NCBI RefSeq assembly: GCF_005503355.1
Contig: NZ_SCMK01000003.1
Coordinates: forward strand, 240,536 to 304,535
DNA: 64,000 bases
Reading direction: 5' to 3'
Source of the DNA: Sphingomonas sp. 1F27F7B
Lineage (GTDB): Bacteria > Pseudomonadota > Alphaproteobacteria > Sphingomonadales > Sphingomonadaceae
Part shown: piece after piece, positions 1-7,858 of the stretch
How positions within the stretch are numbered: the stretch's first letter is position 1
How the letters are laid out: each line of letters opens with the position of its first letter
Made by a program: the position numbers and the translations under genes
The notes under the pieces: generated by a model
Told to the model about the DNA's origin: nothing
What the model saw: the letters and a program-made list of their open reading frames with translations, nothing else
Databases searched by the model: none

Positions 1-265
1 CATCGGCGCGACGCTGATCAGCGGCCTCGTTCCGCCGCTGATGTTCGCGCGCCTGCCGGCCCAGGCCGGTGCCGCCACGCCCGATGACCCCCGCATCGCG
101 GCAGCGAACGGCTTGATCACGCAGTTCGGCGCCGGCGGCGCGCTGCTCGGCCCGCCGCTCGCCGGCATGGTCGTGGCCGCCTGGGGCTGGCCCGCGCTCG
201 GCGTCGCGCTGATCGCGCTGGTGCTGGCGATGCTCGCCTGTCTGCTGGTCGCCGAGCGCCTCTGA
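1..265 (+). CDS. MFS transporter, C-terminal fragment
   Basis: The reading frame is open from the left window edge (frame starting at base 2) and ends in TGA, so only the last ~87 residues are present. It holds two hydrophobic stretches joined by a short polar segment, with a Gly-rich helix (GAGGALLGPPLAGM) and a final helix rich in Ala, Leu and Val. This is the usual layout of the last two helices of a 12-TM major facilitator protein. Substrate cannot be told from this end; CynX/NimT-like or sugar-cation families are possible. The true start lies outside the window. Confidence 0.6.
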   Translation, partial: IGATLISGLVPPLMFARLPAQAGAATPDDPRIAAANGLITQFGAGGALLGPPLAGMVVAAWGWPALGVALIALVLAMLACLLVAERL

Positions 266-473
266 CCCGGTTTGACAAGCGGCGACCCGGCGGCCATCGT
301 CCCGGCATGGTGATGCGCGCGCAACCGCAGCGATTCCGCCTTCACGCGGGACAATTCCTGGCAGGCAACTAGCCCCGGGTTCTCCTCAGGCATGTCCCGG
401 AGACCCGGGGCCGAGCAATGCGCCGTCCGGCGTGCCTGCGGCACGAGCCGCCTTTGCCTGGGAGATCCAAGAT

Positions 474-863
474 ATGAGCAAGACCCGCAAGGCGGCCGGC
501 CGGCCGCCCATCGACATGATCGACGACGAAGCCGAGCGGCTCGCCGGCCTGGCGCTCAGCGTCGAGCGCCGCTTTCCCGCGGTCAGCGCGCTGCTGCTGC
601 GCGAGACCGGGCGCGCGCGCCTGCACAAGGCGGCCGGCATCTCGCCCGATACGGTGACGATGGGCTCGACGGTGGAGTTCGTCGACGACAGCAACGGCAC
701 GAAGCGCACGGTCACGCTCGTCTATCCGTCCGAGGCGGACATCTCGCGGGGGCGGATCTCGATCCTCACGCCGGTGGGCGCGGCGCTCATCGGCCTGCGG
801 ACCGGCCAGTCGATCCTGTGGCCCGATCGCCACCTCACCGTGCTGGGGGTGCGGCGGGCCTGA
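474..863 (+). CDS. rnk: Rnk-like nucleoside diphosphate kinase regulator (GreA/GreB C-terminal domain)
   Basis: 129 aa if started at the ATG at 474 (MSKTRKAAGRPPIDM). An in-frame start at 432 would add 14 residues that look non-native. The C-terminal half (about residues 50-125) has the GreA/GreB C-terminal fold signature: VTMGSTVEFVDD, then TLVYPSEADISRGRIS, then TPVGAALIGL. Rnk proteins share this domain, bind RNA polymerase and were named for an effect on nucleotide pools in E. coli. The N-terminal coiled coil of GreA is absent, which separates it from a true transcript-cleavage factor. A GC-rich hairpin follows the gene. Confidence 0.8.
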   Translation: MSKTRKAAGRPPIDMIDDEAERLAGLALSVERRFPAVSALLLRETGRARLHKAAGISPDTVTMGSTVEFVDDSNGTKRTVTLVYPSEADISRGRISILTPVGAALIGLRTGQSILWPDRHLTVLGVRRA

Positions 864-869
864 GGCTCC

Positions 870-896
870 GTCACCCCGGCCTTGCGCCGGGGTGAC
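870..896 (+). terminator. Hairpin after rnk, palindromic repeat type
   Basis: An 11-bp perfect inverted repeat (GTCACCCCGGC / GCCGGGGTGAC) with a 5-nt loop begins 7 bp after the rnk stop. There is no T-run. It resembles both a terminator stem and the dispersed GTCAYCCC palindromes seen elsewhere in this window, and is followed at 908-922 by a copy of the repeat end ATGAGTCCTCAACCT. Confidence 0.5.
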
Positions 897-1301
897 GAGG
901 GGTAGAGTATGAGTCCTCAACCTGGGCCGTAGGCTCATTAGAGCGGCTTGGCGGCTTCCGCCCCACATCGGGATGTTTTGGTCTGGCTCGCTGATTCCTC
1001 CAAGCGGACGTTGGTTCATGTCCGGAGATTGGGCTTAGTCTCGGTCGCAAACTGTCCAGCGGGTTTCAGGCAGCGAAGGACGAATAGCCGCCCCTTGTTC
1101 GAGTACCAGGTTTTGTCACTTGGCCAAAGTGGCGGCACCACCAGGGTTCGCAATCGCAAGGCGCACGGCGGCTTTCGCCGCAGCCTTGTGAAACCGCTGA
1201 TCATAGTTTGCCATGGGGGCAACGGGTCAAAGGTGTCCCGCTGCCCCCGATAAGCTAGGCGTATCGTCGGGCCGGCATGTCTTGCTGGCCCAGCTACATT
1301 C
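897..1301. other. Gene-free stretch between rnk and the first beta-helix gene
   Basis: No convincing gene. It contains a repeat-family end (ATGAGTCCTCAACCT, about 908-922), a region of mixed composition without codon bias, and two hairpins: 1215-1248 (GGGGGC...GCCCCC arms with one bulge) and 1269-1291 (GGGCCGGC / GCTGGCCC). The second lies just beyond the stop of the minus-strand gene at 1302 and may end its transcript. A 68-codon open frame on minus at 1016-1222 lacks a ribosome site and was not called. Confidence 0.5.
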
Positions 1302-2819
1302 TTAGGGCGCCAAGACGTTCAAGCTTGGCACGAGCGCCCCGTTAATCGCGCTGTTGATGCCGACAATTGCGGTCGACGCAGATGCATAATCAAGGCTCGC
1401 GCCGAAGTTTGCAGAGCACCCGATGAGCGTGATGCATCGGCAAGCGTGGAAGCCGTGCGTGTTGGCGGCGTTGACGACACTCAAACCGGTGACGGTAAGT
1501 TTATCGCAACTGTTCAAGAAGATTTCGTTGCCGCCTGCAGCGCAATCGAATTGTCCGGCGCCGATTGTACCGGTCAGCCGGACACCAAAGGTACCACCGA
1601 TCACATTCACACTACCAATAGCCACCGGAAGCACGCTAGTCTCCGAAAGCAAGACCATACGCGTCACCGGAGAGCTCGTGGACAGCGGGTTATGCGTCGA
1701 AAGCTTGCCCACGAGGCGGTCGATCAGCAGCCTGGCTCCATCCGGCGCCGCGGTTGCCTGGCGGATAATGGTCTTGTAAGTAGTGTCCTCTGTGCTGCAA
1801 TTCTCGAAATCCAGAGTGCCGATCCGAATTTCGCGCCAAAGCGACGGATAGCCGGGCAACGCGGCAAGATAAACTGGATAGCTGGCATAGTTCCGCAATT
1901 TCAACTTTCCAATCGCGACAGTATCAATATTGTTGATAGACAAAGCGTACGAGTTGACACCACCGTGATTAGGGTAAGGTACGGAGGAATTGGCGATTCT
2001 CGTGCCATCAAGATCGAGATGTTCGATCCGGACGCTTTCGTTGATGATTTGCGGATCAGCCGACGTGATCTGGACCACGGATCCGCGCAAGAATCCGATG
2101 TCCACACGCACGGGCTGATAAGCTCCGCCCGTGTTTGGTTCGACGTCCAGGTCGCGATATCCAACCGCTCCTTCCTGGACGATTCCGGCGATGGTGGCGT
2201 CACCACCCGCAAGTGCGACGATGCAGCGATAGACATTCTTTCCACGGACTATACCAGTCACGAGATCGCGCTGCACTTCCGCCTCGGAGGTTGTCCGGCC
2301 GTAAGTGTAGAGAACGTCCCCCCGCAGATCCTCTCCGAAAATATTTCCGATGGTGATGCTCTTGGCGGAAGCCACCATAATTCCGTGAGAGGATTCTCCA
2401 AGGTCCGTTGCGATGTTCCCGCGAACATTGAGATCGCCCAGCCTGATGTTCTGCGATTCGGCGGTGAACGCGATGATCGGGTGTGGAGCGCCGTCACCAG
2501 TCAAGCCAGGCTTCTGCTGAAACGAGGTGCCCGACGTGGCAATTGTGTAGTTTTCCCCGGAGAAAACCACTTCGGAGACATAGTAGGTTCCGCCGGGAAA
2601 CAGGAGCACCTTACCTGAGCCGTTGACGGCGTCCCGCGCGGCGTGAATGTCGGCGGTACAATCATAGGTTGAGTTGCCGGACAGGATTGCCGCCTGCTCC
2701 CCGACGGGAATGAAGTCGAAGACCGATACAATACCCAGACATGTACAGGTCGCAGAAGACTCTTCGGCTCGTTCCGGCGAGACAGACGGGTCGATCCCTG
2801 GATAAGAATTCAATGACAT
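1302..2819 (-). CDS. Tailspike-like pectate-lyase-fold (right-handed beta-helix) protein 1
   Basis: 505 aa from the ATG at 2819, chosen because AAGGAG sits 7 nt upstream; in-frame starts further up run through the promoter. No signal peptide. After ~30 residues comes a pectate_lyase_3-like entry (about residues 30-110: VFDFIPVGEQ, then KVLLFPGGTYYVSEVVFSG), then repeated beta-helix rungs rich in G, N, I, V and T (IRLGDLNVRGNI, SITIGNIFGED, VAIGKLKLRNY). This is typical of phage tailspikes and capsule depolymerases. Composition is visibly less GC-rich than the neighbours, suggesting transfer. No phage structural genes are adjacent. The promoter carries an SOS-box-like repeat shared with the gene at 9097. 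Enzyme activity and target polysaccharide are unknown. Confidence 0.72.
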   Translation of the reverse strand: MSLNSYPGIDPSVSPERAEESSATCTCLGIVSVFDFIPVGEQAAILSGNSTYDCTADIHAARDAVNGSGKVLLFPGGTYYVSEVVFSGENYTIATSGTSFQQKPGLTGDGAPHPIIAFTAESQNIRLGDLNVRGNIATDLGESSHGIMVASAKSITIGNIFGEDLRGDVLYTYGRTTSEAEVQRDLVTGIVRGKNVYRCIVALAGGDATIAGIVQEGAVGYRDLDVEPNTGGAYQPVRVDIGFLRGSVVQITSADPQIINESVRIEHLDLDGTRIANSSVPYPNHGGVNSYALSINNIDTVAIGKLKLRNYASYPVYLAALPGYPSLWREIRIGTLDFENCSTEDTTYKTIIRQATAAPDGARLLIDRLVGKLSTHNPLSTSSPVTRMVLLSETSVLPVAIGSVNVIGGTFGVRLTGTIGAGQFDCAAGGNEIFLNSCDKLTVTGLSVVNAANTHGFHACRCITLIGCSANFGASLDYASASTAIVGINSAINGALVPSLNVLAP

Positions 2820-2839
2820 TGCTTTGCTCCTTCGCATAG

Positions 2840-2875
2840 GAACAAATGCAGAACATTCGATTTCCAACATTGCAA
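2840..2875 (-). promoter_or_regulatory. SOS-box promoter of beta-helix gene 1
   Basis: Read on minus: TTGCAA (2870-2875), a 17-bp spacer, TCTGCA as a poor -10, and an exact direct repeat GTTC-N7-GTTC (GTTCTGCATTTGTTC, 2840-2854), which is the alphaproteobacterial LexA operator form. The repeat overlaps the -10 position and ends 20 bp before the start codon. The 36-bp module matches that at 9016-9051 at 29 of 36 positions. LexA control is inferred from the motif. Confidence 0.7.
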
Positions 2876-3315
2876 GCGGCCATTTTGCCGCGCAATGGCC
2901 ACAATCACCTCTCCCGAACTTCATGCGGCCAGAGCCGCCTAGGAGCGGAAGCGCCCTTAGGCTCAATTAGCTGACGTTTTGCCTCGTCTGAATGGGGGCC
3001 GGAATGGTAGTATCAGAGCCCAAAGAGCAGCCGCGCCGCTTTCCACCCAATGTCGGCCGTTCCGCCCTAGTGCCGACAGCGGTTGTTTATGAATTTACGA
3101 CCTAGGGTCGGGACTCATTCAGCGAACCTCGTCATCCCCGCGAAGGCGGGGATCCAGGGGAATGCGGGATATCGGCGCCGCCACGGGATAGTTGCGCCAC
3201 CTCACCGTGCCGGCATTGCGGCGACCACGAGGCTCACCCCCTTCAGTTCCCCGGCCTTCGCCGGGGAGCGGCGCCATGGCCAGGACGAACGGCTCGGAAC
3301 GGCCGCCTGCCGGCT
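2876..3315. other. Intergenic region with a repeat copy and a hairpin
   Basis: No gene seen. From about 3102 lies a partial copy of the dispersed repeat family: end sequence, then palindrome GTCATCCCCGCG...CGGGGATCCAG at 3132-3158, then the internal GGGATATCGGCGCC shared with the copy at 14550. At 3180-3198 there is a 19-bp exact match to 3527-3545 inside the decarboxylase gene, in the same orientation. A CCCCGGC-CTTC-GCCGGGG hairpin at 3249-3266 could terminate the decarboxylase transcript. Confidence 0.5.
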
Positions 3316-4506
3316 TCAAACCACCACTTCCCCCGCCGGCGGATGCCCCAGGAATGCGCTGGGGCTTGCGGTGGCGCCGTACGCGCCGGATGCGAACACC
3401 GCGATCCTGTCGCCCACTTCGGCGCGCGGCAGCGCCACCCGGTCGGCCAGCCGGTCGAGCGGCGTGCAGAGCGGCCCGACGATCGTCACCACTTCCTCGG
3501 CCGGATCCTGCATCCGGTGCGCTACCGCCACGGGATAGTTGCGCCGCACCACCGTGCCGAAATTGCCGGTCGCCGCCAGATGATGGTTCAACCCGCCCTC
3601 GACCACCAGGAAGGTCTCGCCCTGGCTCTCCTTGCGGTCGATCACGCGGGCGAGATACACCCCCGCCTCGCCCACCAGCCAGCGGCCCAGCTCGATCGCA
3701 TAGTCGGTGTCGAGCCGGGCGATCGCCCCGGCCAGCGCCGCGCCGATCGCGCCCACGTCCACCGGGGTGTCGCCCGGGAAATAGGGGATGCCGAAGCCGC
3801 CGCCCAGATTGACCAGCGGCGGCACCGCCCCGCACGCATCGGCCAGCCGCGCGGCCAGGTCCACCGTCGCTGCCTGGGTCGCGATGATCGCCTCGGTATC
3901 GAGCGACTGCGATCCCGCGAAGATGTGCAGCCCGCGCCACGCCGCGCCTTCGCCGCGCAGCAGCTTGACCAGCTCGGGCACCTGCGCGCTTTCGATGCCG
4001 AAGGGAGATGCGCGCCCGCCCATCTTCATCCCCGAGCCGCGCAGCTCGAAATCCGGGTTCACCCGCACCGCCAGCCGGGGCGTCACGCCCAGTGCCCGGG
4101 CCGCGGCCAGCGCGCGCTTCCCCTCGGCGATCGATTCGAGATTGATCGTCACTCCCGCGCGGATCGCCGCCTCCAGTTCCGCGTCGCGCTTGCCGGGGCC
4201 CGCAAAGCTGATGTCCGCCGCCGCCATGACGCCAAGCGCCCGCGCCATCTCGCCCGCCGAGGCGACGTCCATCCCGTCGACCAGCGGCGCGATCCGCTCG
4301 AGCAGCGGCGCGAACGGATTGGCCTTGATCGCATAATGGACGCCGACCCCGCGGGGCAGCGCCGCCCGCAACAGCGCGATCCGCGCCTCGATCACTGCGA
4401 AATCATAGACATAGGCGGGAGTTTGCACATCCGACCACGGAAGTTCGCGCAGGCCCGCAAATTCGGGCGGGATCGGGCCGAAGGGCTTGGCGGTCACACT
4501 CGTCAT
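3316..4506 (-). CDS. PLP-dependent decarboxylase, exosortase A system-associated
   Basis: 396 aa, full length for fold-type III (ornithine/diaminopimelate) decarboxylases. The N-terminal TIM barrel has the PLP lysine at about residue 61 (HYAIKANP), a Gly-rich phosphate site (NLGGGFGIPYF), and the C-terminal beta domain carries GPLCTPLDRL with the cysteine that completes the active site across the dimer. Its neighbour upstream on the same strand is an acyl-CoA ligase, and an ACP and two hydrolases diverge from them. That five-gene set is the one known to accompany exosortase A and PEP-CTERM systems. It probably decarboxylates an amino acid loaded by the ligase/ACP pair; the substrate is unknown. 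It starts 13 bp after the ligase stop, so the two are likely co-transcribed. Confidence 0.85.
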   Translation of the reverse strand: MTSVTAKPFGPIPPEFAGLRELPWSDVQTPAYVYDFAVIEARIALLRAALPRGVGVHYAIKANPFAPLLERIAPLVDGMDVASAGEMARALGVMAAADISFAGPGKRDAELEAAIRAGVTINLESIAEGKRALAAARALGVTPRLAVRVNPDFELRGSGMKMGGRASPFGIESAQVPELVKLLRGEGAAWRGLHIFAGSQSLDTEAIIATQAATVDLAARLADACGAVPPLVNLGGGFGIPYFPGDTPVDVGAIGAALAGAIARLDTDYAIELGRWLVGEAGVYLARVIDRKESQGETFLVVEGGLNHHLAATGNFGTVVRRNYPVAVAHRMQDPAEEVVTIVGPLCTPLDRLADRVALPRAEVGDRIAVFASGAYGATASPSAFLGHPPAGEVVV

Positions 4507-4519
4507 TCTACCCCCTGCG

Positions 4520-6007
4520 TCAGCCCAGGCTCGCCTTCAGCGCCGTCCGGTCCAGCTTCCCGTTCGCGTTGCGCGGCAGTTCCATACGCCAATCGTAGCG
4601 CGCCGGCTGCATGAAGCTCGGCAGTTCGCGCCGCAGCCGCTCGCGCAGTTCGGTCTCGCGGCCGCCGTCGCCGCGCGCGATCACCATGATGGCCTGGCCC
4701 AGCCGCTCGTCCGGCACGCCGAACGCCGCCGCCTCGCCGGTCTCGCCGCCCGAGAGCACGGCTTCCTCGATCTCGGTGGGGCTGATCCGGTTGCCCGCCG
4801 ATTTGATCATCTCGTCGTCGCGCCCGATGAAGCGGAGCAGCCCGTCCTCGCCCATCCGCACCGTGTCGCCGGACCACACGGCCATGCCGCCGCTCTCGGC
4901 AAAGGCGGGCGCGGGGCGGAAGCGCTGCGCCGTCCGCTCGGGATCGCGCCAGTAACCCTTGGCGACCAGCGGGCCTGCATGGACCAGCTCGCCCTGCGCG
5001 GCGCGCGCGCCGTCGGGGTCGACCACGAGAATTTCGGCGAACGGAATGGCGGTTCCGATCGAATCGGGATGGGCGTCGACCAGCGCGGGATCGAGATAGG
5101 TCGAGCGGAATGCCTCGGTCAGCCCGTACATCGGATAGAGGTCGGCCTGGGGGAAGCGCGCGCGCAGGTCGCGCACCATCCTTGGAGTAAGCGGGCCACC
5201 CGAATTGGTTAGCCGGCGAAGCTTCGATGCGATCTCAACTGGCCATTCCGCCTCGAGCAGCTGCACCCACAGCGGCGGCACCCCGGCCAGGCTGGTGATG
5301 CCGAAGCGCTCCACTGCCTTGATGACGTCGCGCGCGGTCAGATAGTCGAGCGGCACCACCCGCGCGCCCGCCGCCCAGGTCGAGAAGAGCTGATTCTGCC
5401 CATAGTCGAAGCTCAGCGGCAGCACGCCGAGCACGTGGTCTTCAGATTTTATGCGAAGATAATGGGCTACGCTGATGGCCCCGAGCCATAAATTGGCATG
5501 GCTCAGCATCACGCCCTTGGGCTTGCCGGTCGATCCGGAGGTATAGAGGATCGCGGCGAGTGCGTCGGTGTCAACATCGGCGGCTGGAAGCGTCTGGTCC
5601 GAGTGCAGCGCGCTCTCCTCGACGATACGGCAATCCGCGCCAACATCGCCAGCTTCCAGCGTCTGCAACCGTCCACTCTGCGTGATCAGCGCCCGGGCCC
5701 CGGAATCGGCCAGAATATGCGCCACCTGGGCGCGCTTGAGCACGGGGTTCACCGGCACGTGCACCAGCCCCGCCCGCGCCGCCGCCAGCGGCATCAGGCA
5801 AGCGGTGCGAGTCTTGGGCAGCCAGCTCGCCACTCGGTCGCCGGGCGCCAGCCCCAGTGCCCGCAGGGCATGGGCCATGGCGCCCACCGCCGCCTCCAGC
5901 TGGGCATAGCTGAGCGTGCCCGCCTTGTCCTCCAGCGCCACGGCCTCCGGCCGCCCGCGCGCCGGCAGGGCATCCAGGGGGCGGGGAACGGGGTCGAGCG
6001 CTATCAC
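4520..6007 (-). CDS. Acyl-CoA ligase (AMP-forming), exosortase A system-associated
   Basis: 495 aa from a GTG at 6007, preferred because AAGGG lies 7 nt upstream; an ATG at 6079 would overlap the divergent ACP start. ANL superfamily motifs appear in order: P-loop YTSGSTGKPKGV (about residues 155-166), YPMYGLTEAF (A5), SGDTVRMGEDG (A7), and a C-terminal PRNANGKLDRTAL holding the catalytic lysine. It activates a carboxylate as an adenylate and passes it to CoA or, given the adjacent gene, to the ACP. The narrow divergent region (about 70 bp) suggests shared control with the plus-strand ACP operon. Confidence 0.85.
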   Translation of the reverse strand: MIALDPVPRPLDALPARGRPEAVALEDKAGTLSYAQLEAAVGAMAHALRALGLAPGDRVASWLPKTRTACLMPLAAARAGLVHVPVNPVLKRAQVAHILADSGARALITQSGRLQTLEAGDVGADCRIVEESALHSDQTLPAADVDTDALAAILYTSGSTGKPKGVMLSHANLWLGAISVAHYLRIKSEDHVLGVLPLSFDYGQNQLFSTWAAGARVVPLDYLTARDVIKAVERFGITSLAGVPPLWVQLLEAEWPVEIASKLRRLTNSGGPLTPRMVRDLRARFPQADLYPMYGLTEAFRSTYLDPALVDAHPDSIGTAIPFAEILVVDPDGARAAQGELVHAGPLVAKGYWRDPERTAQRFRPAPAFAESGGMAVWSGDTVRMGEDGLLRFIGRDDEMIKSAGNRISPTEIEEAVLSGGETGEAAAFGVPDERLGQAIMVIARGDGGRETELRERLRRELPSFMQPARYDWRMELPRNANGKLDRTALKASLG

Positions 6008-6078
6008 CCGCACACCCTTATACTTGGCAGCGCCCGCGCCAACCCTTACGGGAGCGAAAAACCGGCAGGGGAAGTGCA

Positions 6079-6351
6079 TTGCAGCCCGATGGCTCGCTCG
6101 AAGTCGAAAACACCGTCCGCGGCGTGCTCCGCGATGTCCTCGGGCTAAGTGCCGAGCGCGTCGCCGATTTCCGCGAGGACACCCCCCTGTTCGGCGCCCT
6201 GCCCGAGCTCGATTCGCTTGCCGTGGCGGGCGTGCTCACCGAGATCGAGGACCGGCTCGGCATCCTGATCGAGGATGACGAAGTCGATGGCGAGATGCTC
6301 GAGACCTTCGGCGCCCTCACGCGTTTCGCGGCGGCCAAGGCGCTCCGGTGA
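6079..6351 (+). CDS. Acyl carrier protein, exosortase A system-associated
   Basis: 90 aa using a TTG start with AGGGGA 6 nt upstream; no ATG or GTG is in frame near it. It has the helical, acidic ACP pattern with the phosphopantetheine attachment serine in ELDSLAVAGVL (about residue 46) followed by an acidic recognition helix (EIEDRLGILIEDDEVD). Its stop overlaps the next start (GTGA), indicating coupling. With the divergent ligase and decarboxylase it probably carries the activated acyl or aminoacyl unit of an exosortase-A-linked pathway. Confidence 0.82.
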   Translation: MQPDGSLEVENTVRGVLRDVLGLSAERVADFREDTPLFGALPELDSLAVAGVLTEIEDRLGILIEDDEVDGEMLETFGALTRFAAAKALR

Positions 6352-7076
6352 TCGACCATTACGACTGGGCCGGCGGGCGGGAGGCGATGCTGCGCTTCGG
6401 TCCCGCCGGCGGCCCGGTCGTGGTCGCGGCCCTGCCGCTGTTCGAGGAAGCCAATCGCACCCGCAGCTTCGTGGTGACGATCCTCCGCCTGCTCGCCGCG
6501 CGCGGCATCGCCGGCGCCTTGCCCGACCTGCCCGGCCAGGGCGAGAGCCTGGTGCCGACGCACGGATCCTCGCTCCTCAAGATGCAGGATGGCTTCAACT
6601 TCGCCTGCGACAGGTTCGATCGCGAGGGGCGGCCCTGCTATGCGCTTGGCCTGCGCAGCGGCGCGCTGCTCGACGCGCTGGCCCCCGTTGCCGGCCGCTG
6701 GCACCTGGCGCCCCAGGACGGTGCGCAGCTCCTCCGCGAACTCAGCCGCATCAAGCAAGCCGAGCTGGGCGGCGAGCCGCTCGGCGATTCATGGTATCTG
6801 GGTGGCCATCTCCCCACCGATGCGGGGGCCCCGCCCGTCGAGATTGCCGGCACCCTGATCGCGCCCGGCCTGCTGAGCGCGTTGCGCATTCAGACGCCGT
6901 TCCATGCGCCCGGCACGCCACGCCGGGTGGTGCGGCTCGCAAGCGATCCAGGGCCCGCCGACCGTAAGATCGAGGGCAGCCCGCTCTGGCGCCGCGCCGA
7001 GCCGGACAACGACCCCGTCCTCGCCGCCCTGCTCGCCGACGACCTCGCCGCCTGGATCCGCACATGCGAAAGCTGA
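6348..7076 (+). CDS. Alpha/beta hydrolase, exosortase A system-associated (type 2)
   Basis: 242 aa from a GTG overlapping the ACP stop by four bases. The layout is that of hydrolase 2 of exosortase A loci: VVVAALPLFEEANRTRSFVV near the start, LPDLPGQGESL after strand 4, and a degenerate nucleophile elbow LGLRSGALL in place of G-x-S-x-G. The reaction is unknown; a role in handling the ACP-bound product is inferred from context. It overlaps the following gene by 13 bases. Confidence 0.75.
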   Translation: MIDHYDWAGGREAMLRFGPAGGPVVVAALPLFEEANRTRSFVVTILRLLAARGIAGALPDLPGQGESLVPTHGSSLLKMQDGFNFACDRFDREGRPCYALGLRSGALLDALAPVAGRWHLAPQDGAQLLRELSRIKQAELGGEPLGDSWYLGGHLPTDAGAPPVEIAGTLIAPGLLSALRIQTPFHAPGTPRRVVRLASDPGPADRKIEGSPLWRRAEPDNDPVLAALLADDLAAWIRTCES

Positions 7077-7852
7077 TCGAGTTCGACTGCGCTGGCGAGA
7101 TGCTGGTCGGCACGCTCGACGATGCGGCGGGCACCACCGGGCTGCTGATCGTCTCGGGCGGCAACGAGATCCGCATCGGCGCGCATCGCGGCATGGCGCG
7201 CCTGGCCGAGCGCGTCGCCCGCGCCGATCATCCGGTCCTGCGCTTCGATCGTCGCGGAATCGGCGATTCGACCGGTGCCAATGGCGGATATGAAAGCAGC
7301 GCCGCGGACATCGCCGCCGCCGCTCAGGCCTTTCGCGAGACCGGCGTCGAGCGGATCGTCGCCTTTGGCAATTGCGACGCGGCGACCGCACTCGCCTTCT
7401 TCCATGCCCCGGCGGGGATCGACACGCTGCTGCTCGCCAATCCCTGGACAGTCGAGACCGCCGACGAAATGCCCCCCGCCGCGGCGATCCGCGCGCATTA
7501 TGCGAGCAAGCTGCGCAACCCGAGCGAGTGGCTGAGGCTGCTGCGCGGCGGAGTGAACATCGCCAAGCTGCTCAGGGGCTTGCGCAAGGCCTCGAACAAG
7601 CCGCCGCAAGCCGCTACGAGCCTCTCCGCCCGTCTCGCCGCCGCGTTGGCCCAGGCGCAGGCGCCGGTGACGATCCTGCTCGCCACGGGCGACAATACCG
7701 CGATTGCCTTCGCCGATGCCCTCAAGGGCCCGGCCTTCGACGCCGTCCGCGCCAAGGTACAGGTCGAGCGGCTCGATAGCGCCAGCCACAGTTTCGCGCG
7801 CGCCGCCGACAAGGACTGGCTGCTCGAACGAGTGCTGCAAGCCCTGCGCTGA
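7064..7852 (+). CDS. Alpha/beta hydrolase, exosortase A system-associated (type 1)
   Basis: 262 aa. It has an alpha/beta hydrolase core with LLIVSGGNEIRIGAHRG near the start, RFDRRGIGDSTG after strand 4, and a nucleophile elbow FGNCDAATA in which cysteine replaces serine, as expected for hydrolase 1 of exosortase A loci. The terminal histidine is probably in DSASHSFAR (about residue 244). It is the last gene of the ACP-hydrolase-hydrolase operon and converges with trxB, with only 6 bp between the stops. A cysteine nucleophile suits thioester chemistry, which would fit an ACP partner. Confidence 0.78.
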   Translation: MRKLIEFDCAGEMLVGTLDDAAGTTGLLIVSGGNEIRIGAHRGMARLAERVARADHPVLRFDRRGIGDSTGANGGYESSAADIAAAAQAFRETGVERIVAFGNCDAATALAFFHAPAGIDTLLLANPWTVETADEMPPAAAIRAHYASKLRNPSEWLRLLRGGVNIAKLLRGLRKASNKPPQAATSLSARLAAALAQAQAPVTILLATGDNTAIAFADALKGPAFDAVRAKVQVERLDSASHSFARAADKDWLLERVLQALR

Positions 7853-7858
7853 GCGCGC

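Noticed and set aside
1016..1222. 68-codon open frame on minus
   Set aside because: No ribosome site, no homology signal, and it overlaps a non-coding stretch.
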